Shown piece by piece: positions 53,768 to 63,925 of a stretch of DNA of 64,000 nucleotides (its first letter is position 1; each line of letters opens with the position of its first letter). The DNA lies in assembly GCA_902591415.1 (NCBI GenBank), contig CACJAU010000002.1, positions 1-64,000 on the forward strand, given 5' to 3'. Under the pieces are notes generated by a model. That model was not told the DNA's origin and did no database searches. It saw only the letters and a program-made list of their open reading frames with translations. Source of the DNA: an uncultured Pelagibacteraceae bacterium. GTDB lineage: Bacteria; Pseudomonadota; Alphaproteobacteria; Pelagibacterales; Pelagibacteraceae. A program made the translations under genes and the position numbers.

Positions 53768-55663
53768 ATGAATTTAAAGAATTTAATAATGTGGGTCATA
53801 ATAGTCTTACTTTCAGTAGGTCTATTTAACATGTTTCAAGACCCAAATAGAGTAAATTCGGAGAGAAACTCGCTACCTTTTTCTAACTTTTTAAATGAAG
53901 TCGAAGCAGGAAGAGTGGTTGAAGTTCAAATACAAGGAAATAATATTTCTGGTATTTTAGCTGATGGAAAAACATTTAAAACTTATTCTCCTAATTATCC
54001 TGAGTTAGTTGATAAACTTTCTTCAAAAGGGGTGAGCATTGTAGCATCTCCTCAAGAAGACAAAATGCCATCATTATTAGGAATTCTATTATCATGGTTT
54101 CCTATGCTTTTACTTATTGGTGTATGGATATTTTTCATGCGTCAAATGCAAGGTGGTAAAGGAGGAGCTATGGGTTTTGGAAGATCTAAAGCAAAATTAT
54201 TAAATGAAGCACAAGGAAAAGTAACTTTTAATGATGTCGCCGGGGTAGAGGAAGCCAAGGAAGAAGTTGAAGAAATAGTAGAATTTTTAAAAGATCCAAA
54301 AAAATTTAGTCGTTTAGGTGGTAAAATACCTAAAGGTGCTTTATTAATTGGTCCCCCAGGAACTGGAAAGACTTTGCTTGCCAAAGCAATAGCAGGTGAA
54401 GCTAATGTTCCTTTTTTTTCTATCTCAGGATCAGACTTTGTAGAAATGTTTGTAGGAGTTGGAGCATCAAGAGTTAGAGATATGTTTGAACAAGGAAAAA
54501 AACATTCTCCTTGTATAATCTTTATAGATGAAATTGATGCAGTAGGAAGAAGCAGAGGCGCAGGATTAGGTGGAGGAAATGATGAAAGAGAGCAAACCCT
54601 AAATCAGTTACTTGTAGAGATGGATGGTTTTGATACCAATGAAGGAATTATTTTAATTGCAGCAACTAATAGACCTGACGTATTAGACCCTGCTTTGCTT
54701 AGACCAGGAAGATTTGACAGACAAGTTGTAGTTGGCAATCCAGACATAATTGGAAGAGAGGCAATTTTAAAAGTTCACGTCAAAAAAATTAGCACTGGGC
54801 CAGATGTTAAACTAAGAACAATTGCTAGAGGCACTCCAGGGTTTTCTGGGGCTGACTTGGCGAATTTAATTAATGAGTCTGCTTTGCTTGCAGCAAGAAA
54901 AAATAAAAGAGTCGTTACAATGTCAGATATTGAAGAAGCAAAAGATAAAGTTATGATGGGAGCAGAGAGAAGATCAATGGTAATGTCGGAAGACGAGAAA
55001 AAACTTACAGCATATCACGAAGGGGGCCATGCAATTGTTGCCCTAAATGAAAAAGCCTCTGATCCTATCCATAAAGCAACAATTATTCCAAGGGGTCGAG
55101 CTTTAGGAATGGTAATGAGATTGCCTGAAAGAGACCAATTATCGGTAACAAGAGAAAAAATGTACTCTGATATTGCGGTAGCAATGGGAGGAAGAATTGC
55201 TGAAGAAATAATTTTCGGTCACGACAAAGTAACTTCAGGAGCATCTTCAGATATAGACATGGCTACGAAAATGGCAAAAAATATGGTTACGAAATATGGG
55301 ATGAGTGATGAATTAGGTCCTTTAGCTTATGGCGAAAATGAAGAAGAGGTATTTTTAGGGAGATCAGTAACCAGACAACAAAATATGTCAGAGGAAACAG
55401 CAAAAAAAATAGATATAGAAGTAAAAAAAATTGTGGATACTGGGTACCAAAGAGCAAAAAAAGTTCTTACAGATAAGATCGATGATTTACATAAATTAGC
55501 GAAAGCTCTTTTAATTTATGAAACACTATCAGGTGATGAAATTAGAGATTTAATTTTAAAAAATATAAAACCAACAAGATCTTTTAAAGATGAGGATGAA
55601 GACGACGGCAAAACTTCATCTGCTCTTGGTTCTCTAGGATTAAAACCAAAACCAGCAATTTAA
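53768..55663 (+). CDS. ftsH: ATP-dependent zinc metalloprotease FtsH
   Basis: This 631-residue membrane protease has two N-terminal membrane helices (about residues 5-22 and 100-120) flanking a periplasmic domain. The AAA module has GPPGTGKT (Walker A), [10 protein letters not shown] (Walker B) and the RPGRFDR arginine-finger region. The zinc site HEGGH is followed by the third-ligand Asp region. It degrades membrane and regulatory proteins, in many bacteria including RpoH (encoded at 60158). It follows tilS by 94 bases. Confidence 0.97.
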   Translation: MNLKNLIMWVIIVLLSVGLFNMFQDPNRVNSERNSLPFSNFLNEVEAGRVVEVQIQGNNISGILADGKTFKTYSPNYPELVDKLSSKGVSIVASPQEDKMPSLLGILLSWFPMLLLIGVWIFFMRQMQGGKGGAMGFGRSKAKLLNEAQGKVTFNDVAGVEEAKEEVEEIVEFLKDPKKFSRLGGKIPKGALLIGPPGTGKTLLAKAIAGEANVPFFSISGSDFVEMFVGVGASRVRDMFEQGKKHSPCIIFIDEIDAVGRSRGAGLGGGNDEREQTLNQLLVEMDGFDTNEGIILIAATNRPDVLDPALLRPGRFDRQVVVGNPDIIGREAILKVHVKKISTGPDVKLRTIARGTPGFSGADLANLINESALLAARKNKRVVTMSDIEEAKDKVMMGAERRSMVMSEDEKKLTAYHEGGHAIVALNEKASDPIHKATIIPRGRALGMVMRLPERDQLSVTREKMYSDIAVAMGGRIAEEIIFGHDKVTSGASSDIDMATKMAKNMVTKYGMSDELGPLAYGENEEEVFLGRSVTRQQNMSEETAKKIDIEVKKIVDTGYQRAKKVLTDKIDDLHKLAKALLIYETLSGDEIRDLILKNIKPTRSFKDEDEDDGKTSSALGSLGLKPKPAI

Positions 55664-55667
55664 GTTA

Positions 55668-56726
55668 ATGACCAAATATTACACTCGCGCGTGTAATTTT
55701 TTTTATGGTCAAGTTTCAAGACAATTAGTTAAAAAGAAACTTTCAATTCCTCTTTGCAATGATAGCTCAATATCTTTCAATCAAATAGAACTTTTTTCTA
55801 GAAATAAAAAAATAGTTAAAAATAAAATTATAGATTTAAAAAATATAAAGAAATTACCAAAAAAAATTAAACAAAAAGTAACTCAAGATCTAAAAAAAAT
55901 AACAAGCAAAAGAGAGTTTCCTGGAAAAAAACCCCATGGAATTATGGGTGTAATAAACATGACACCAGATAGCTTTTCCGATGGCGGAAAGTATAATACC
56001 CTCAAAAAGGCTAACCAAAGAATTAAAAATCTTATCAAGTCTGGTGCAGATATAATTGATATAGGAGGTGAGTCTACTAGACCTGGTTCTAAAGTTATTA
56101 ATCCAAAAAATGAACTCGAAAGAGTAAAAAACGTAATTAAAAAATTTAAAAATAGTTTTTCTAAAACATTGCTCTCTATAGATACGAGGAAAAGCCAGGT
56201 AATTGATTATGCCATAAAAGCAAAAGCAGACATTGTAAACGATGTTTCATGTTTTAAATTTGATCAATATTCTCATAAATCTGTAAGAAATAAAAATATA
56301 TGGAAAATAATTCACCATATGCAAGGAACACCACAAACAATGCAAATAAATCCTAAATATCATCATGTTTTATTAGATATTTATGATTTCTTTGAAAAAG
56401 AAATTTCAAATTTTAAAAATGATAAATATAAAAGGAAATTAATTTTAGATCCAGGTATTGGTTTTGGAAAAAAGTTGAAACATAATTTGATGATATTAAA
56501 TAAGATTTCAATATTTCATTCTTTAGGATTTCCTATATTAATTGGCACGTCTAGAAAAAGATTTATTAATCAAATTTCTGGAAAATATGATACTAAAGAG
56601 AGAATTGGTGGAACCTTATCTTCAATAATGTATTCGCTTTCACAAGGAGTAAAAATTTTTAGAGTTCATAATGTTGAAGAGGTTAAGCAAGGTCTCTTAG
56701 TATTTGAAAAATTATTAAATAAATGA
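55668..56726 (+). CDS. folP: Dihydropteroate synthase with N-terminal extension
   Basis: This 352-residue protein has the DHPS barrel from about residue 90, with GIMGVINMTPDSFSDGG, DIIDIGGESTRPGS, LSIDTRKSQV, NDVSCF and ILDPGIGFGKKLKHN. It makes dihydropteroate from pABA. The first 90 residues or so form an extension of the kind seen in alphaproteobacteria (MTKYYTR start). The first coding bases contain a terminator-like hairpin (55678-55704). It overlaps glmM by 4 bases. Confidence 0.92.
   Translation: MTKYYTRACNFFYGQVSRQLVKKKLSIPLCNDSSISFNQIELFSRNKKIVKNKIIDLKNIKKLPKKIKQKVTQDLKKITSKREFPGKKPHGIMGVINMTPDSFSDGGKYNTLKKANQRIKNLIKSGADIIDIGGESTRPGSKVINPKNELERVKNVIKKFKNSFSKTLLSIDTRKSQVIDYAIKAKADIVNDVSCFKFDQYSHKSVRNKNIWKIIHHMQGTPQTMQINPKYHHVLLDIYDFFEKEISNFKNDKYKRKLILDPGIGFGKKLKHNLMILNKISIFHSLGFPILIGTSRKRFINQISGKYDTKERIGGTLSSIMYSLSQGVKIFRVHNVEEVKQGLLVFEKLLNK
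55678..55704 (+). terminator. Terminator-like hairpin inside the 5' end of folP
   Basis: ATTACAC-TCGCGC-GTGTAAT forms a 7-base-pair stem with a 6-base loop, followed by a T tract of 8 that overlaps the end of the stem. It lies 15-41 bases after the ftsH stop but within folP codons 4-13. It would end most ftsH transcripts or act as an attenuator for folP. Confidence 0.6.
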
Positions 56727-58054
56727 AAAAAAAATATTTTGGAACTGATGGTATAAGAGGCACAGTAAATTTAGGTAATATTAATGGTGAAAAGTTTTTT
56801 AAATTTGGCTTAGCAGCCGGGACTTATTTTAAAAACTTTAAGAAAAAAAAGCAGATAGCAATTATTGCCAAAGATACAAGATTATCAGGATATACTTTAG
56901 AACCAGCTCTCGTATCAGGATTGGCTTCAGCAGGAATGCATATCTTTACATTAGGGCCTTTACCAACAAATGGCTTAGCAATGTTGACAAAAAAAATGAA
57001 AGCAAATCTAGGAATAATGATAACAGCATCTCACAATCCTTTCCATGATAATGGGCTAAAATTATTTGGACCCGATGGAATGAAACTATCAGATAAAATT
57101 GAAAAAAAAATTGAGAGTCTAATTGACAAAAAAACAATTAATCAATTATCAAAACCAGATTTTTTAGGAAGAGTTAAGCGATTAGAAGATGGAAATGATA
57201 GATATATTGAAATTTTAAAGAGTAATTTCCCCAATAATTTTAGCCTCAAAGGAATGAGAATAGTTTTAGATTGCGCTAATGGTGCAGGATATAAATCTGC
57301 TCCTAAAATTTTATCAAGCTTAGGTGCGAAAGTATTTTCAACTGGGATTAAACCAAATGGTTTAAATATTAATCTAAAATGTGGCTCCACGTATCCCGAT
57401 CTCTTAAAAAAATATGTGAAAAAATTTAAAGCTGATATTGGAATATCTTTAGATGGTGATGCCGATAGAGTAATAATGTGTGATGAAAAATCTCAAATAA
57501 TCGATGGAGATCAAATTATCGCTATGATTGCCAAGAGGTGGAAAAGAAAAAAAATCTTGAAAGGTGGAGTGATTGGAACTTTAATGTCTAATTATGGATT
57601 AGAAAATTTTTTTTTAAAAGAAAAAATAAATTTTAAAAGATCAAAAGTTGGCGATCGTTACGTTAAAGAACTAATGAGGAAAAATAACTATAATTTAGGT
57701 GGAGAGCAATCAGGACATATAATTTTAGGAAAATTTGCTACAACAGGTGATGGTCTATTAGTAGCGTTAGAATGTTTATTTGCTTTGAGGAAAAGAAAAG
57801 CAGCAAGTGAATTATTTAAAGTCTATCAGCCAGTGCCACAAAAACTAATTAATATAAAAGTAAAAAATAAAGAAATTATTAATACACCAAAGTGTAAAAA
57901 AGCAATTAAACTTGCAAATCATATTATAAAAGATCAAGGTAGGCTGCTTGTAAGGCCTTCGGGCACAGAACCAAAAATTAGAATTATGTGTGAATCTTTC
58001 AATTCTATTTTACTTAAAAAATGCATTAAAATTGTCAGAAGATCTATAAATTAA
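56723..58054 (+). CDS. glmM: Phosphoglucosamine mutase
   Basis: This 443-residue phosphohexomutase starts KKYFGTDGIRGTVN. The phosphoserine loop is TASHNPFHDNG, the metal loop is SLDGDADR, there is GGEQSGHI as the sugar loop, and the phosphate loop is RPSGTEPKIR. It converts glucosamine-6-P to glucosamine-1-P for cell-wall and lipid A precursors, and by inference for the PtmE-like enzyme of the island. The folP-glmM order is widely conserved. Confidence 0.96.
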   Translation: MKKKYFGTDGIRGTVNLGNINGEKFFKFGLAAGTYFKNFKKKKQIAIIAKDTRLSGYTLEPALVSGLASAGMHIFTLGPLPTNGLAMLTKKMKANLGIMITASHNPFHDNGLKLFGPDGMKLSDKIEKKIESLIDKKTINQLSKPDFLGRVKRLEDGNDRYIEILKSNFPNNFSLKGMRIVLDCANGAGYKSAPKILSSLGAKVFSTGIKPNGLNINLKCGSTYPDLLKKYVKKFKADIGISLDGDADRVIMCDEKSQIIDGDQIIAMIAKRWKRKKILKGGVIGTLMSNYGLENFFLKEKINFKRSKVGDRYVKELMRKNNYNLGGEQSGHIILGKFATTGDGLLVALECLFALRKRKAASELFKVYQPVPQKLINIKVKNKEIINTPKCKKAIKLANHIIKDQGRLLVRPSGTEPKIRIMCESFNSILLKKCIKIVRRSIN

Positions 58055-58056
58055 AA

Positions 58057-58869
58057 ATGCGTTTAAAATCTAAAGTTCTTATAATAGCTGGATCTGACTC
58101 CTCTGGAGGCGCAGGTATTCAAGCTGATATAAAAACTGTAACTTCTTTAGGTAGTTATGCAATGACCGCTATTACCGCTGTTACTGCTCAGAATACTACT
58201 GGAGTAAAATCTATTATCCCTATAGATCCAAATGAGATTTCAAATCAAATTGAATTTTCTGCTAAAGATATTCGTCCTCAAGCAATAAAGATTGGTATGT
58301 TACATTCCAAACAAGTAATACTGGCAGTCAACAAATCATTAAATAAAATAAAAATAAAAAAAATCATATTAGACCCGGTTATGGTTGCTAAAGGTGGAGC
58401 AAAACTTATAAATACTGCTGCTATTTCATTTATTAAAAATATATTAATGAAAAAAGTTTTATTAATCACTCCAAATATACCAGAGGCAGAAGTATTATCA
58501 GGAATAAAAATTAGATCTACCAAAGATATGATAAATGCTGGAAAAAAAATAATTGAATTAGGTGCTAAAAATGTTCTTATTAAAGGTGGTCATTTAAAAT
58601 CTAAGATAATGGTTGATATCTTAATTAATAAAAAATCAGTTACAGAATTTAGAAGCAAAAAACATAATTCAAAAAATACTCATGGAACAGGTTGTACTTT
58701 ATCTTCAGCAATAACAACGTATCTATCATGTGGAAAAGATTTGATTAAATCTTGTGAGCTTGGAATTAAATATGTTAATGATGCAATCAAAACTAACACA
58801 AATTTAGGAAAAGGAAACGGTCCAATCAATCATTTAAACTCTATTATTCTAAATAAAAAATTCAAATAA
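58057..58869 (+). CDS. thiD: Hydroxymethylpyrimidine/phosphomethylpyrimidine kinase
   Basis: This 270-residue ribokinase-fold protein has [47 protein letters not shown] and the C-terminal [12 protein letters not shown] with the catalytic Asp-region equivalent. It phosphorylates HMP and HMP-P for thiamine synthesis. In an HMP-requiring SAR11 cell it would serve to salvage imported HMP. It overlaps purA by one base. Confidence 0.93.
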   Translation: MRLKSKVLIIAGSDSSGGAGIQADIKTVTSLGSYAMTAITAVTAQNTTGVKSIIPIDPNEISNQIEFSAKDIRPQAIKIGMLHSKQVILAVNKSLNKIKIKKIILDPVMVAKGGAKLINTAAISFIKNILMKKVLLITPNIPEAEVLSGIKIRSTKDMINAGKKIIELGAKNVLIKGGHLKSKIMVDILINKKSVTEFRSKKHNSKNTHGTGCTLSSAITTYLSCGKDLIKSCELGIKYVNDAIKTNTNLGKGNGPINHLNSIILNKKFK

Positions 58870-60161
58870 TGAAAAATGTTGCAGTTGTAGGTTCGCAGTG
58901 GGGAGATGAGGGAAAAGGAAAAATAGTTGATTGGCTTTCAAGTGAAGCTGACGTAGTGGTTCGCTTCCAAGGTGGTCATAACGCTGGCCATACACTAGTT
59001 ATTGATAAAAAAGTTTTTAAGTTAAGATTATTACCCTCTGGAATTGTTAGAAAGGGTAAAATGTCGATACTTGGAAATGGTGTTGTTATAGATCCATGGG
59101 CTCTTTTAAGCGAAATTGATGAAATAAAGAAACAAGGTGTTGAAGTAACTCCCGATAATTTTATGATTTCTGAGGCAGCATCTTTAATTTTACCTTTCCA
59201 TCAAGAAATGGACGAGATTCGTGAAGATGCTGCTGGAAAAGAAAAGATTGGTACAACAAGAAGAGGAATTGGTCCTTGTTATGAAGATAAAGTTGGCAGA
59301 AGATCAATTAGAGTAATGGATTTAAGATCAGAAACTAATTTAGATAGCAGGTTAGAAAATGTATTAGAACATCATAACGCTATTAGAAAAGGTTTAAATA
59401 AAAAGGTCTTTGAAAAAAATGCTCTAAAAAAAGAATTATTAAAAATTGCTCCAGAATTATTAAAATTTGCTCAACCTGTCTGGTTAAAATTGAGTGAATA
59501 TAATAATGCGGGAAAAAAAATATTGTTTGAGGGTGCTCAGGGAATTCTTTTAGACGTTGATCATGGGACTTATCCATATGTAACATCATCAAATACTGTA
59601 CCTTCAATGGCTGCAACCGGATCAGGTTGTGGTCCTGACAAAATTAATTACGTTTTAGGTATAACAAAAGCTTATACTACTAGAGTAGGTAGCGGACCAT
59701 TCCCTACCGAATTGAATGATGAGGTGGGTGAAAGTTTAGGTAGAAGAGGAAAAGAATTTGGAACTGTTACAGCTAGAAAAAGAAGATGTGGTTGGTTTGA
59801 CGGAGTTTTAGTTAGACAGACAATTAAAATTTCAGGAATTCACGGTATAGCTTTAACTAAACTAGATGTTTTAGACGAACTCGAAGAAATTAAAATGTGC
59901 ATTTGTTATGAATTAAATGGAAAAAAAATAGACTATTTACCAGCAGCTTCCGAGGATCAGTTTAATATTAAACCAATTTATAAATCATTTCCTGGATGGA
60001 AGAGCAAAACACAAGGAATAAGAAATTTTAAAGATTTACCAGATAATGCTAAAAAATATATACATGCTTTAGAGGATTTTATTGAAGCTAGAATATCTAG
60101 TATATCAACTAGTCCTGAGCGAGATGATACAATTTTAGTTGAAGATCCTTTTGATAATTAA
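58869..60161 (+). CDS. purA: Adenylosuccinate synthetase
   Basis: This 430-residue enzyme has [67 protein letters not shown] and [13 protein letters not shown]. It joins IMP and aspartate with GTP, the first committed step to AMP. The length is normal. Its last 4 bases overlap the convergent rpoH gene. Confidence 0.97.
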   Translation: MKNVAVVGSQWGDEGKGKIVDWLSSEADVVVRFQGGHNAGHTLVIDKKVFKLRLLPSGIVRKGKMSILGNGVVIDPWALLSEIDEIKKQGVEVTPDNFMISEAASLILPFHQEMDEIREDAAGKEKIGTTRRGIGPCYEDKVGRRSIRVMDLRSETNLDSRLENVLEHHNAIRKGLNKKVFEKNALKKELLKIAPELLKFAQPVWLKLSEYNNAGKKILFEGAQGILLDVDHGTYPYVTSSNTVPSMAATGSGCGPDKINYVLGITKAYTTRVGSGPFPTELNDEVGESLGRRGKEFGTVTARKRRCGWFDGVLVRQTIKISGIHGIALTKLDVLDELEEIKMCICYELNGKKIDYLPAASEDQFNIKPIYKSFPGWKSKTQGIRNFKDLPDNAKKYIHALEDFIEARISSISTSPERDDTILVEDPFDN

Positions 60162-61054
60162 TTTGCAGGTAGTAAATTTTTAGATTTACTAGCGTTAATC
60201 ATAGATTTTTGTAATTTTTCAAACGCTTTAGTTTCAATTTGCCGTATTCTCTCTCTACTAATCTTATATTTTTTACTTAAATCTTCTAAAGTTTCAGGTT
60301 CTTCAGAAAGCCTTCTTGCTGTGATTATCTCTTTTTCTCTCTCATTTAAAATTTTCATTGCACTTTTTAATAATTCCTTCTTGTCCTCATACTCTTGCTT
60401 TTGCGATACAATAAGTTCTTGATCTAAGCTATCGTCAACTAACCAATCTTGCCATTCATCGGTCTCCCCACTTTTGATAGGATCATTAAGAGATTTTTCT
60501 TGACCCATCATTCTTCTGTTCATATTTACAACTTCGTGTGACTCAACATCTAGTCTTTTAGAAATTTCTTTAACTTGATCATCTTTTAAATCCCCATCTT
60601 GATTAGGAGCTATTTGGTTTTTAAGTTTCTTTAGATTAAAAAAAAGTTTTTTTTGAGCAGTTGTTGTACCCATTTTTACTAAACTCCATGATCTAAGTAC
60701 ATATTCTTGTATCGCAGCTTTAATCCACCACATAGCATATGTCGCTAGTCTAAAACCTTTATCAGGATCAAACTTTTTTACTGCCTGCATCAATCCTATA
60801 TTTCCTTCTGATATTAATTCGTTAACAGGCAATCCGTAACCTCTATAACCCATGGCTATTTTGGCAACTAATCTTAAATGACTAGTTACTAATTTATGTG
60901 CAGCTTTTAAATTTCCATTATCTCTCCAATTTTTAGCAAGCATATATTCTTCCTCTGCATCAAGCATAGGAAATTTTTTAATTTGAGCTAAATAAACAGA
61001 TAACCCTCCAACCGAGGGAACTGGTAAATTACTTATTTGATTTTCTTGGTCCAT
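60158..61054 (-). CDS. rpoH: RNA polymerase sigma-32 factor RpoH
   Basis: This 298-residue sigma factor has region 2 ([56 protein letters not shown]). The RpoH box-like [12 protein letters not shown] follows, and region 4 closes with [16 protein letters not shown]. This order is that of heat-shock sigma factors rather than RpoD, which has region 1.1. It controls chaperones and proteases. It lies 30 bases downstream of the pseudouridine synthase gene on the same strand. Confidence 0.95.
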   Translation of the reverse strand: MDQENQISNLPVPSVGGLSVYLAQIKKFPMLDAEEEYMLAKNWRDNGNLKAAHKLVTSHLRLVAKIAMGYRGYGLPVNELISEGNIGLMQAVKKFDPDKGFRLATYAMWWIKAAIQEYVLRSWSLVKMGTTTAQKKLFFNLKKLKNQIAPNQDGDLKDDQVKEISKRLDVESHEVVNMNRRMMGQEKSLNDPIKSGETDEWQDWLVDDSLDQELIVSQKQEYEDKKELLKSAMKILNEREKEIITARRLSEEPETLEDLSKKYKISRERIRQIETKAFEKLQKSMINASKSKNLLPAN

Positions 61055-61084
61055 AACTTTTATTTATATATTAGATTACTTATT

Positions 61085-62065
61085 TCAACTGCTTAAATTC
61101 TCTAGTAATTTCAATATTTTTTTAAAACCATCAGGCAATTCTGAATTAAAATTCATCCATTTTTTTGTTTTGGGGTGAGCAAACCCAAGAGTTTTAGCAT
61201 GCAATGCTTGCCCTGATAATTTGTTTAACCTAATAAAAAACTCATTATTAATCTTTTTAAATCTTATATTTTTTTTTCCATACTGTTTATCTCCAAGCAG
61301 GGATGTTCCTTTATATTTTAAATGAACTCTAATTTGATGCGTTCTTCCTGTTTCTAATTCACATTCGAGTAAACTTATTTTAGGAATATCTTTAATATTA
61401 AAAACTTTAATGGTCTTATAGTTTGTAATAGCTTTCTTTCCATTAACTTCACTTACAGTCATTAATTGACGATTTTTTTTATCTCTTGAAATTAATGTAC
61501 TTATTTTTCCATTTAAAGGTCTAACAACCCCCCAGGCTAAACATAGATATTTTCTCTCTATACTATGATTGCTAAACTGATCTCCTAAATTAGAGTGTGT
61601 TATGTTATTTTTTGCAATTACAAGTAATCCACTTGTATCTTTATCAATTCTATGGACAATACCTGGTCTTAAAGGTCCATTAACATTAGATAATTTTTTT
61701 TTATACTTAAATAGTAAAGCATTAACTAATGTATTTTCATAGTTTCCAGCGCCAGGATGAACTACCATACCTTTTGGTTTATTGATTACCAAAATATCAC
61801 TGTCCTCATATACGATATCAAGTTTTATTTTTTTTGGTTTTATACTTTGCTCATCGTTTTCAATAATATTTATTGAAATTAGATCTTTGATTTTAACTTT
61901 AGTTGAAGGGGATGTAAGTATCTTTTTATTGATTTTTACTTGTTCATTTTCAATTAATTTTTTTAAAAATGATCTTGTTAAATGATTTATATTTTCAGCT
62001 AAAAAAACATCTAATCTTTTCCCGCTGTTACTCTTATCAACTGAAAATTTAATTGTATTATTCAT
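61085..62065 (-). CDS. rluD: RluA-family 23S rRNA pseudouridine synthase (RluD-like)
   Basis: This 326-residue protein has an N-terminal S4-like domain (about 1-75) and the catalytic segment GIVHRIDKDTSGLLVIAKN with the nucleophilic Asp. ETGRTHQIRVHLKYKG and LHAKTLGFAHP follow. This is the RluA/C/D family. RluD modifies helix 69 of 23S rRNA. The exact target, RluC or RluD, is not decided by eye. The rluD-rpoH pair is a common alphaproteobacterial order. Confidence 0.88.
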   Translation of the reverse strand: MNNTIKFSVDKSNSGKRLDVFLAENINHLTRSFLKKLIENEQVKINKKILTSPSTKVKIKDLISINIIENDEQSIKPKKIKLDIVYEDSDILVINKPKGMVVHPGAGNYENTLVNALLFKYKKKLSNVNGPLRPGIVHRIDKDTSGLLVIAKNNITHSNLGDQFSNHSIERKYLCLAWGVVRPLNGKISTLISRDKKNRQLMTVSEVNGKKAITNYKTIKVFNIKDIPKISLLECELETGRTHQIRVHLKYKGTSLLGDKQYGKKNIRFKKINNEFFIRLNKLSGQALHAKTLGFAHPKTKKWMNFNSELPDGFKKILKLLENLSS

Positions 62066-62089
62066 AAATTGATTTAAATTAACCTTATT

Positions 62090-62167
62090 GCGCCGGTAGC
62101 TTCAACTGGATAGAGCGCCGGATTTCGGCTCCGGAGGTTATGGGTTCGACTCCTATCCGGCGCACCA
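62090..62167 (+). tRNA. tRNA-Arg (anticodon TCG)
   Basis: The acceptor GCGCCGG pairs with CCGGCGC (62157-62163), followed by A and an encoded CCA. The anticodon arm is CCGGA-TTTCGGC-TCCGG with TCG at 62125-62127. The T arm is TATGGGTTCGACTCCTAT-like. The total is 78 bases. It lies between the core and the glycan genes at 62171 and onward, a usual boundary for variable islands. Confidence 0.92.
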
Positions 62168-62170
62168 ATA

Positions 62171-62971
62171 TCAAACAACCCAGTTTAAAAACTTCTTTTT
62201 ATTTTTAATTATATAATCAGGAAAACTTTCATCTATATCAATTTTTTTTAATTTTATTTTACGATCAAAAATATCCTGGCTTTTATGTATTTTTTCTTCA
62301 ATTTTTTCTTCATTTAAATTTTCTTTATTAAATTCACCATGCGAGAATGACTTAATTTTATTCAGTATTTGCGAAGGTGTTTGTAAGTAAGAAAAATGCC
62401 ATCCACCTTTTATAATTTGTTGATTTAATTTATCAATTCTCCAAAAAGGATAATCTTTAAATTTTAAATTTCTTAATTTTTGCATTGTTTTTATATTTTT
62501 CTTTTTTGAAATTCTTGAGCCAATCCAACCGCTCTCATCTAAATTTTGTAAATTTAATTTGTACATAAACATTTTTTGAGAAAAGGCTATAAATTTTTTT
62601 TTATTATTTATTTCACTTAATTTTGTAAGATCTGGTATTTCATCTGAGTCAGATAAAATTATAAGGTCCTCTGGCGAAGCATTTTTAATGCCTTCAATTA
62701 GCGAGTTTCTTTGATGTTGTTCGATTGGCGACTCCCCACCAACGTGATTTTCAAAATTTATTTCTTTTTTGTAGTCAGCAACAACATATATAATTTTTTC
62801 TTTAAATTTTGAAAATTTTTCCAAATCAAAATTCAATTTTTTTATTTTACCCTGATGAGTTTTTGTAGACTCGGATATAACAAAATAATCTACATATTGA
62901 TTTAAAATATTCAGTCGTAAGTCAACAATATGATCTTCATCAAAGTATTGAAAGCAATCGTAAATAGCCAT
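62171..62971 (-). CDS. Glycosyltransferase family 17-like protein
   Basis: This 266-residue protein has the GT17 layout. It starts AIYDCFQYFDEDHIVDLRLNIL, has DYFVISESTKTHQGKIKKL, then EQHQRNSLIEGI and LIILSDSDEIPD with the D-x-D metal site, and WHFSYLQTP near the end. Eukaryotic members transfer GlcNAc to mannose. Bacterial members lie in surface-glycan clusters. Its 3' end is 3 bases from the tRNA-Arg. It overlaps the upstream FkbM gene by one base. Confidence 0.85.
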   Translation of the reverse strand: MAIYDCFQYFDEDHIVDLRLNILNQYVDYFVISESTKTHQGKIKKLNFDLEKFSKFKEKIIYVVADYKKEINFENHVGGESPIEQHQRNSLIEGIKNASPEDLIILSDSDEIPDLTKLSEINNKKKFIAFSQKMFMYKLNLQNLDESGWIGSRISKKKNIKTMQKLRNLKFKDYPFWRIDKLNQQIIKGGWHFSYLQTPSQILNKIKSFSHGEFNKENLNEEKIEEKIHKSQDIFDRKIKLKKIDIDESFPDYIIKNKKKFLNWVV

Positions 62972-63915
62972 TAATTAAAATAATTATCCTCTAATTCATT
63001 TATTTCTTCATTTTTGATCTCTAATCTTTTTAATAAAATTTGTAATAATTTTAATTGACCAAATATTAACATGAGACTTATAAATTTTTCTTTATTCTCT
63101 TTAATTAACTCTTTACCAATTTTGTCATGAAAATTTGGAATAAAGATCATCTCAGCTTCAGCAGGTATCCTTGTGCTATGACTGCCAATACCTTTCCAAT
63201 CAATTAAAACATAATTAAATTCAAAAAGTTTATTAAGCAGTTGATTCCAACTAGGAACGTCTTTGTACATAGAAAAAAAATGTGCTTCTATTTTAATCAG
63301 AAGTGGACGATAATTTCCTAAGCCTTTCAAAATTTCAAGTTCAGCACCTTGAGTATCAATTTTTAAATAATCTAATGTTTTAATTTCTAATTTTGAAAGT
63401 TGATTGGCTAAGGTATCACACTCAACTTCAGTTATACGTGTTACTTTATAATTTTCAAAGTCTTTAGTTTTAATATTGTGCAATTCAAAGGTTTGTGGAT
63501 CAGGTTCATACATTGAAGAACTTCCAAGTCTGTTGCCTAAAATGTATAATTTCTTCTTCTCTTTTTTGCTCCATAAACCTTTATTAATTACATATTTTTT
63601 TTCTTTTAATTTTTCAGCCTCTTCTTTAATTGGTTCAATTAATATATCTTCAAAAAATGAATTATATTTATTTGGAAAAAAATTATCAGAGTTAAACCCG
63701 CCTTGAGCTCCAACATCTAGTGCAAAAATTTTATTATCATTTAATAAATTTTTTATTATTTTTCTTAAATCGTGCTTTTCATTACTTTTGTAACCTTTTT
63801 CACTTAAATAATTAATTACTCTTCTATTTAATTTCGAGGCAAGCAATAATTTAAAAATTAATGGCAATATTATTTTGACAAAACTTCTAATGATCTTGAG
63901 AAACTTTTTTTTCAT
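62971..63915 (-). CDS. FkbM-family methyltransferase
   Basis: This 314-residue protein has a hydrophobic N-terminus (residues about 8-28). FALDVGAQGGFNSD serves as the SAM motif, with TLDYLKIDTQGAELEILKGL as the D-x-x-G-x-E strand and LLIKIEAHFF downstream. It is the third FkbM-type gene in the window and is cotranscribed with the GT17-like gene. Its job is probably O-methylation of a surface sugar, by family analogy. Confidence 0.8.
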   Translation of the reverse strand: MKKKFLKIIRSFVKIILPLIFKLLLASKLNRRVINYLSEKGYKSNEKHDLRKIIKNLLNDNKIFALDVGAQGGFNSDNFFPNKYNSFFEDILIEPIKEEAEKLKEKKYVINKGLWSKKEKKKLYILGNRLGSSSMYEPDPQTFELHNIKTKDFENYKVTRITEVECDTLANQLSKLEIKTLDYLKIDTQGAELEILKGLGNYRPLLIKIEAHFFSMYKDVPSWNQLLNKLFEFNYVLIDWKGIGSHSTRIPAEAEMIFIPNFHDKIGKELIKENKEKFISLMLIFGQLKLLQILLKRLEIKNEEINELEDNYFN

Positions 63916-63925
63916 CTTTTTACAA

